Below, piece by piece: positions 15,525 through 18,491 of a DNA stretch of 18,491 nucleotides. Location of the stretch: the NCBI GenBank assembly GCA_900754795.1, contig CAAEEA010000055.1, positions 1-18,491 on the forward strand. Direction: 5' to 3'. Each line of letters starts with the position of its first letter. Position 1 is the first letter of the stretch. A program made the position numbers and the translations under genes. The notes under the pieces were generated by a model. That model was not told the origin of the DNA, did not search any database, and saw nothing but the letters and a program-made list of their open reading frames with translations. Origin of the DNA: Clostridia bacterium (GTDB lineage Bacteria; Bacillota; Clostridia; Peptostreptococcales; Anaerovoracaceae).

Positions 15525-15547
15525 CCGCGTCTCCTAAGCAGACGCGG
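15525..15547 (-). promoter_or_regulatory. Stable hairpin between TPP aptamer and terminator
   Basis: A perfect 8-bp stem CCGCGTCT/AGACGCGG with a seven-base loop follows the aptamer. On the - strand it is followed by an A-rich stretch, not T, so it is not a terminator. It probably spaces or organises the expression platform. Confidence 0.6.
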
Positions 15548-15548
15548 C

Positions 15549-15634
15549 AGTCCCTCCGTTGGCATTATCCAAATCAGGTAACCGGTCGGAGGCCGCACCT
15601 CCCTCTCAGCCTGTGTCGCAAGCTCCCGTCTGAG
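15549..15634 (-). promoter_or_regulatory. TPP riboswitch (THI element)
   Basis: Read on the - strand the region holds the THI-box conserved parts in order: GGGAGCTTG, AGGCTGAGA, an optional GGAGG/CCTCC hairpin, then ACCTGATTTGGATAATGCC and AACGGAGGGA. These match the known aptamer elements CTGAGA, ACCTGATCTGGATAATGCC and GCGTAGGGA. It lies upstream of thiS and is expected to repress the whole thi operon when TPP is abundant. Confidence 0.95.
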
Positions 15635-15637
15635 GTT

Positions 15638-15666
15638 ATTATACACCCGTCGCAAAAATAAGTTAA
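15638..15666 (-). promoter_or_regulatory. Promoter of the thi operon
   Basis: On the - strand TTAACT (15666-15661, four of six to TTGACA) and a perfect TATAAT (15643-15638) are 17 bases apart. Transcription would start just before the aptamer. This is a good housekeeping-type promoter. Confidence 0.75.
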
Positions 15667-15714
15667 GCTTTTTTTGCTGATCATAGATGCCGTGTTGATA
15701 AACGCAGCCGAAGA

Positions 15715-15759
15715 GACAAAAAAGACGCCCCTCATATCGGAAGATAAGAGGGCGTCTTT
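15715..15759 (-). terminator. Terminator of the lipoprotein gene
   Basis: A 10-bp stem AAAGACGCCC/GGGCGTCTTT (arms 15721-15730 and 15750-15759) with an additional partly paired inner stem ends on the - strand in six T bases. It lies 16 bases after the lipoprotein stop and before the thi promoter, so it separates the two - strand units. Confidence 0.88.
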
Positions 15760-15775
15760 AAGGTGCTTACGGATA

Positions 15776-16315
15776 TCAGGCCAACAGACTGTCCATATTG
15801 TTGACAAAATTGTTCATACCGCCTGACAGAGCGTTGACTATATCGTCATTTGTCTGAACCTGCCACTGACCGTCTGACATCACCAGATCTACGGTAACTG
15901 TCTGTTCATATGTCTTTTCCGCCGCGCTGATTTTTTCGATTAACAGATCACTCATAGCGGTGTCGACATCCATGGTAGGGTCGGACATTATCTGAGATAT
16001 GAGTGAAGTGAAGACATCTTCGAAAATGTCTCCGAGAGGATATGTTTTGATGGTCACTTCAACGGTAGCGTTTTCGCCGTCAATGGTTTCATCTCCGATT
16101 ACGTATTCAAAGTCGAGGAATTTCTCGTACAGAATGTCTGAAGCCTCCTGACTCAGCCCCGCGTCTGTGAAAGCCGTGCTGCCGGCAAACATATCGGGAT
16201 CATCTTTGGCAACGTCAAGTTCGGCGGCTACAGCGTCGGAAGGCGAAGGAGTGCCGCAGGCCGCAAGGGCAAAACACATCATCAGCGCCAGTAAAACGAC
16301 TGCGATTTTTTTCAT
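15776..16315 (-). CDS. Small secreted lipoprotein of unknown function
   Basis: A 179-residue protein with a lipoprotein signal peptide: a MKK start, a hydrophobic core and the lipobox LAAC with Cys20 as the lipidated residue. The mature part is acidic, mixing helix (DAGLSQEASDILYEKFLDFEYVIG) with strands such as ATVEVTIKTYPLGDIF and TVTVDLVMSDGQWQV. This resembles the cystatin/NTF2-like DUF4878 and DUF5105-type lipoproteins of Clostridia, but the family cannot be fixed. AGGAGGA lies upstream of ATG 16315. It has its own promoter and terminator, so it is a single-gene unit lodged between the thi operon and the FAD gene. Confidence 0.9.
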   Translation of the reverse strand: MKKIAVVLLALMMCFALAACGTPSPSDAVAAELDVAKDDPDMFAGSTAFTDAGLSQEASDILYEKFLDFEYVIGDETIDGENATVEVTIKTYPLGDIFEDVFTSLISQIMSDPTMDVDTAMSDLLIEKISAAEKTYEQTVTVDLVMSDGQWQVQTNDDIVNALSGGMNNFVNNMDSLLA

Positions 16316-16359
16316 TTTTAGTGTCCTCCTAAAATATACTTATTATTGCTTATACCTTA

Positions 16360-16387
16360 ATTATACTTAATAAAGTCTGAAAAGCAA
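16360..16387 (-). promoter_or_regulatory. Promoter of the lipoprotein gene
   Basis: On the - strand a perfect TATAAT (16365-16360) lies 16 bases after TTGCTT (16387-16382, three of six to TTGACA). The region is A+T-rich. It sits about 45 bases before the lipoprotein start, in the 130-bp divergent gap. No equally good promoter was found for the FAD gene on the + strand. Confidence 0.6.
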
Positions 16388-16445
16388 GGGGAATTTAAGG
16401 GTGATTTTAACAATTTAACGGAATAAAATCAGAAGGGGGATATAA

Positions 16446-17735
16446 ATGTCAAAGGTAATCGTCATCGGGGGAGGATGGTCAGGCATCGCCGCGGCTGTCC
16501 GCGCTAAGAAACAGGGCGCGGAAGTAACGATAACAGAAAAAACAGATTTGCTCCTGGGGCTCGGCAACGTAGGGGGTATCATGCGCAATAACGGCCGCTA
16601 TACGGCGGCGGAGGAAAATATCGCCCTCGGCGCCGGAGAACTCTTTGAGATCACCGACAGGCTTTCAGTCCACAAAAACGTGGATTTTCCGGGACATGAG
16701 CACGCGTATTTTTATGACGTGCTCATGGTGGAGCCGGAGGTGAGGAGACTTGTGCAAAAGCTGGGAATTGAGATAAAGTTTAAGACGAGAATTACTGATG
16801 TCCTGAAAGAAGAAAACCGCATAGACTCTGTTGTTTCGGCGGACGGAGAAGTGATGAAAGGGGATGTTTTTGTCGAGACGACAGGATCTACGGGTCCGAT
16901 GGGAAACTGTATGCGTTACGGGAACGGGTGCTCCATGTGTATTCTGCGCTGTCCCGCTTTCGGACCGAGGGTGAGCGTTACCGAAAGGGCAGGTCTCGAT
17001 GATCTGACGGCGTGTAAACCTGACGGTACCAGGGGAGCTTTCAGCGGGTCATGTAAACTGGAAAAAAGAAGTCTTTCGGATAAACTGAGAAAAAAACTGG
17101 AGAAAGACGGATTTGCCGTCATTCCGCTGCCCGAAGATCTCATAAACAGAGAAAAGCTTTCGCGAAAAGTCTGCCAGCAGTATGCTCTTGATCCTTATGC
17201 CGAGAACGTTATCCTGATAGATACGGGATACGCGAAACTCATGAGCCCTTACTTTGACCTTGCGGGACTGAGACGTCTGCCGGGACTTGAAAACGCCCGC
17301 TTTGCCGATCCGTATGCAGGAGGCAAAGGCAATTCGGTAAGATACATGTCAGTGGGAGTCAGAGACGGATATATGAGAGCCAGGGGACTTGACAATCTTT
17401 TCCTCGGCGGAGAAAAGTCAGGATTCTTCGTAGGCCATACTGAGGCGATTTCGACGGGATCCCTGGCGGGATATAACGCGGCGCGGGCGGCTGCCGGGAA
17501 ATCTCTGCTCAAACTGCCGCGTACTTTGGCTGTAGGAGAGCTGCTGGCTTTCGCAAATGAAATCCTTTGCGAAGAAGACGCTCTGTCCAGGAGGCTTACT
17601 TTTGCCGGCGGTGAATTTTTTGAACGCATGAAAGAACTGGGGCTTTACCGCATGAAAAGCGGGGACGTCAGAAAAGCCGTGGCCGCCGAAAATCTCCTCG
17701 ATGTTTACAATAAGCAGTTTTGTGTGATAAAATAA
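16446..17735 (+). CDS. FAD-dependent oxidoreductase with internal four-Cys cluster
   Basis: A 429-residue protein. The N terminus VIVIGGGWSGIAAA (4-17) is a Rossmann FAD loop with GxGxxG, followed by an acidic strand end VTITEK. A late DNLFLGGEKSGFF...AISTGSLAGYNAAR segment resembles the second FAD contact of GidA/TrmFO-like flavoproteins. In between, residues 155-170 carry C-x6-C-x2-C-x3-C-P followed by FGPRVS, with further Cys at 190 and 203. The spacing would suit an iron-sulfur cluster. AGAAGGGGGA precedes ATG 16446. It is followed by rluB with 28 bases between. The substrate is unknown; a tRNA- or cofactor-modifying flavoenzyme is one possibility, and it is not TrmFO itself. Confidence 0.8.
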   Translation: MSKVIVIGGGWSGIAAAVRAKKQGAEVTITEKTDLLLGLGNVGGIMRNNGRYTAAEENIALGAGELFEITDRLSVHKNVDFPGHEHAYFYDVLMVEPEVRRLVQKLGIEIKFKTRITDVLKEENRIDSVVSADGEVMKGDVFVETTGSTGPMGNCMRYGNGCSMCILRCPAFGPRVSVTERAGLDDLTACKPDGTRGAFSGSCKLEKRSLSDKLRKKLEKDGFAVIPLPEDLINREKLSRKVCQQYALDPYAENVILIDTGYAKLMSPYFDLAGLRRLPGLENARFADPYAGGKGNSVRYMSVGVRDGYMRARGLDNLFLGGEKSGFFVGHTEAISTGSLAGYNAARAAAGKSLLKLPRTLAVGELLAFANEILCEEDALSRRLTFAGGEFFERMKELGLYRMKSGDVRKAVAAENLLDVYNKQFCVIK

Positions 17736-17759
17736 GCTATCTTTAAGAAAAAAGGTAGC
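17736..17759 (+). promoter_or_regulatory. Hairpin covering the rluB ribosome binding site
   Basis: GCTATCTTT (17736-17744) pairs with AAAGGTAGC (17751-17759), nine pairs with one G-T and a six-base loop. The right arm contains AAAGG, the only ribosome binding site of rluB (ATG 17764). No T-run follows, so it should act on translation rather than termination. It starts on the base after the FAD gene stop. Confidence 0.5.
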
Positions 17760-17763
17760 AGAC

Positions 17764-18468
17764 ATGAGAATAAACAAATATATAGCTTCTGCCGGAATCG
17801 CCAGCAGACGAAAAGCAGATGACCTTATCGCCGCGGGGAATGTGAAAGTGAACGGAGCCGTTATGAAAGAACCGGGTTATGACGTCAGAGATTCGGACAG
17901 AGTGGAAGTTAACGGACGTCTGATTGAGAACGCTTCAAAACCCGTATATTTTCTGGTAAACAAACCTCTGGGAATGATAACGACCGTAAAAGACGACAGA
18001 GACAGAGCTACGGTAATGGACATAGTGGCGGACGCGGACGCAAGGGTGTTTCCGGTCGGCCGGCTGGATTACAATACTTCCGGAGCTCTTATAATGACCA
18101 GCGACGGAGATCTGGCTTATCGTGTATCTCATCCGCGCCATGGGCTGGGCAAAACTTACAGAGCCCTTGTAAAGGGGGTAGTGTCGGCGGAAAAGCTTGC
18201 CCGGCTGCGCCGGGGAGTGGATATAGGCGGATTTGTAACTTCGCCGGCAAGAGTCAGTATAATAAAAGGTAACTCTCATTCAACCCTTGTAGAAATCACC
18301 ATCCACGAGGGCAAAAACAGACAGGTGCGTAAAATGTTCGCGGCGGTGGGAAATCCCGTACAGGAACTGGAGAGAATAGCTATAGGAAAGATACGGCTCG
18401 GGCATCTGAAGCCGGGGCACTACCGAAAACTGACAAAAGAAGAGATCGAATATCTTAAAAACTGCTGA
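17764..18468 (+). CDS. rluB: 23S rRNA pseudouridine synthase, RluB/RsuA family
   Basis: A 234-residue protein with an N-terminal S4 RNA-binding domain (MRINKYIASAGIASRRKAD onward, residues 1-60) and a catalytic domain with GRLDYNTSG (99-107), where Asp102 is the catalytic residue. FLVNKPLGMITT (63-74) and EGKNRQVRKMF are further family marks. RluB isomerises a uridine in the peptidyl-transferase region of 23S rRNA; RsuA, acting on 16S rRNA, is the alternative. In Firmicutes this gene is commonly near scpAB. The weak AAAGG ribosome binding site lies in a hairpin. Confidence 0.93.
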   Translation: MRINKYIASAGIASRRKADDLIAAGNVKVNGAVMKEPGYDVRDSDRVEVNGRLIENASKPVYFLVNKPLGMITTVKDDRDRATVMDIVADADARVFPVGRLDYNTSGALIMTSDGDLAYRVSHPRHGLGKTYRALVKGVVSAEKLARLRRGVDIGGFVTSPARVSIIKGNSHSTLVEITIHEGKNRQVRKMFAAVGNPVQELERIAIGKIRLGHLKPGHYRKLTKEEIEYLKNC

Positions 18469-18491
18469 AAAAAAGCAAAAAAATAACCGCG

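Noticed and set aside
15574..15807. Small - strand open frame over the riboswitch region
   Set aside because: It runs through a terminator, the thi promoter and the aptamer, all of which explain the sequence better.
1..18491. tRNA, rRNA, CRISPR array, transposase, phage or plasmid genes
   Set aside because: None of their sequence patterns was seen on either strand.

Overview
The window looks like chromosomal DNA from an anaerobic member of the Clostridia (Bacillota). The evidence is a scpA-scpB-D,D-carboxypeptidase block, an oxygen-sensitive ThiH (rather than ThiO) route to thiazole, strong AGGAGG-type ribosome binding sites, tightly overlapped genes, and base composition near 50% G+C. The assignment below class level is not secure. 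No tRNA, rRNA, CRISPR array, transposase or phage gene was seen.

Left part (1-7471, all + strand). The window opens inside a gene whose product has the fold landmarks of a P1B-type (heavy-metal) P-type ATPase but has lost every catalytic motif. Next comes a membrane protein with a J-like domain that lacks HPD. A packed gene train follows: mtnA (methylthioribose-1-phosphate isomerase), an EamA/DMT transporter, scpA and scpB (condensin partners). A hairpin that is both a plausible terminator and a mask over the next ribosome binding site separates scpB from a short D,D-carboxypeptidase, which overlaps a Cys-rich PyrK-like iron-sulfur/flavin protein.

Middle part (7481-15666, all - strand). This is a complete-looking thiamine operon, read right to left: promoter, TPP riboswitch with terminator, thiS, thiF, thiG, thiH, tenI, thiE, a HAD phosphatase, thiD, thiC, then a 256-bp gap with REP-like hairpins, then thiN. 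ThiC and ThiD make the pyrimidine. ThiS, ThiF, ThiG, ThiH and TenI make the thiazole, and ThiE joins the two. No thiL is present. ThiN acts on free thiamine, so the embedded HAD enzyme is the natural candidate for the missing thiamine-phosphate phosphatase.

Right part (15715-18491). A terminator insulates the thi promoter from a small lipoprotein gene (- strand). A divergent pair follows on the + strand: an FAD-dependent oxidoreductase of unknown function with a four-Cys cluster, then rluB (23S rRNA pseudouridine synthase), whose ribosome binding site is also buried in a hairpin. In many Firmicutes rluB lies close to scpAB, so the thiamine operon and its neighbours may have been inserted into, or grown inside, that ancestral block.

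The most unusual items are the catalytically dead P-type ATPase next to a dead J-domain protein, the HAD/ThiN arrangement, the Cys-rich PyrK-like and FAD proteins, the carboxypeptidase with KIG in place of KTG, and two genes with hairpin-masked ribosome binding sites.
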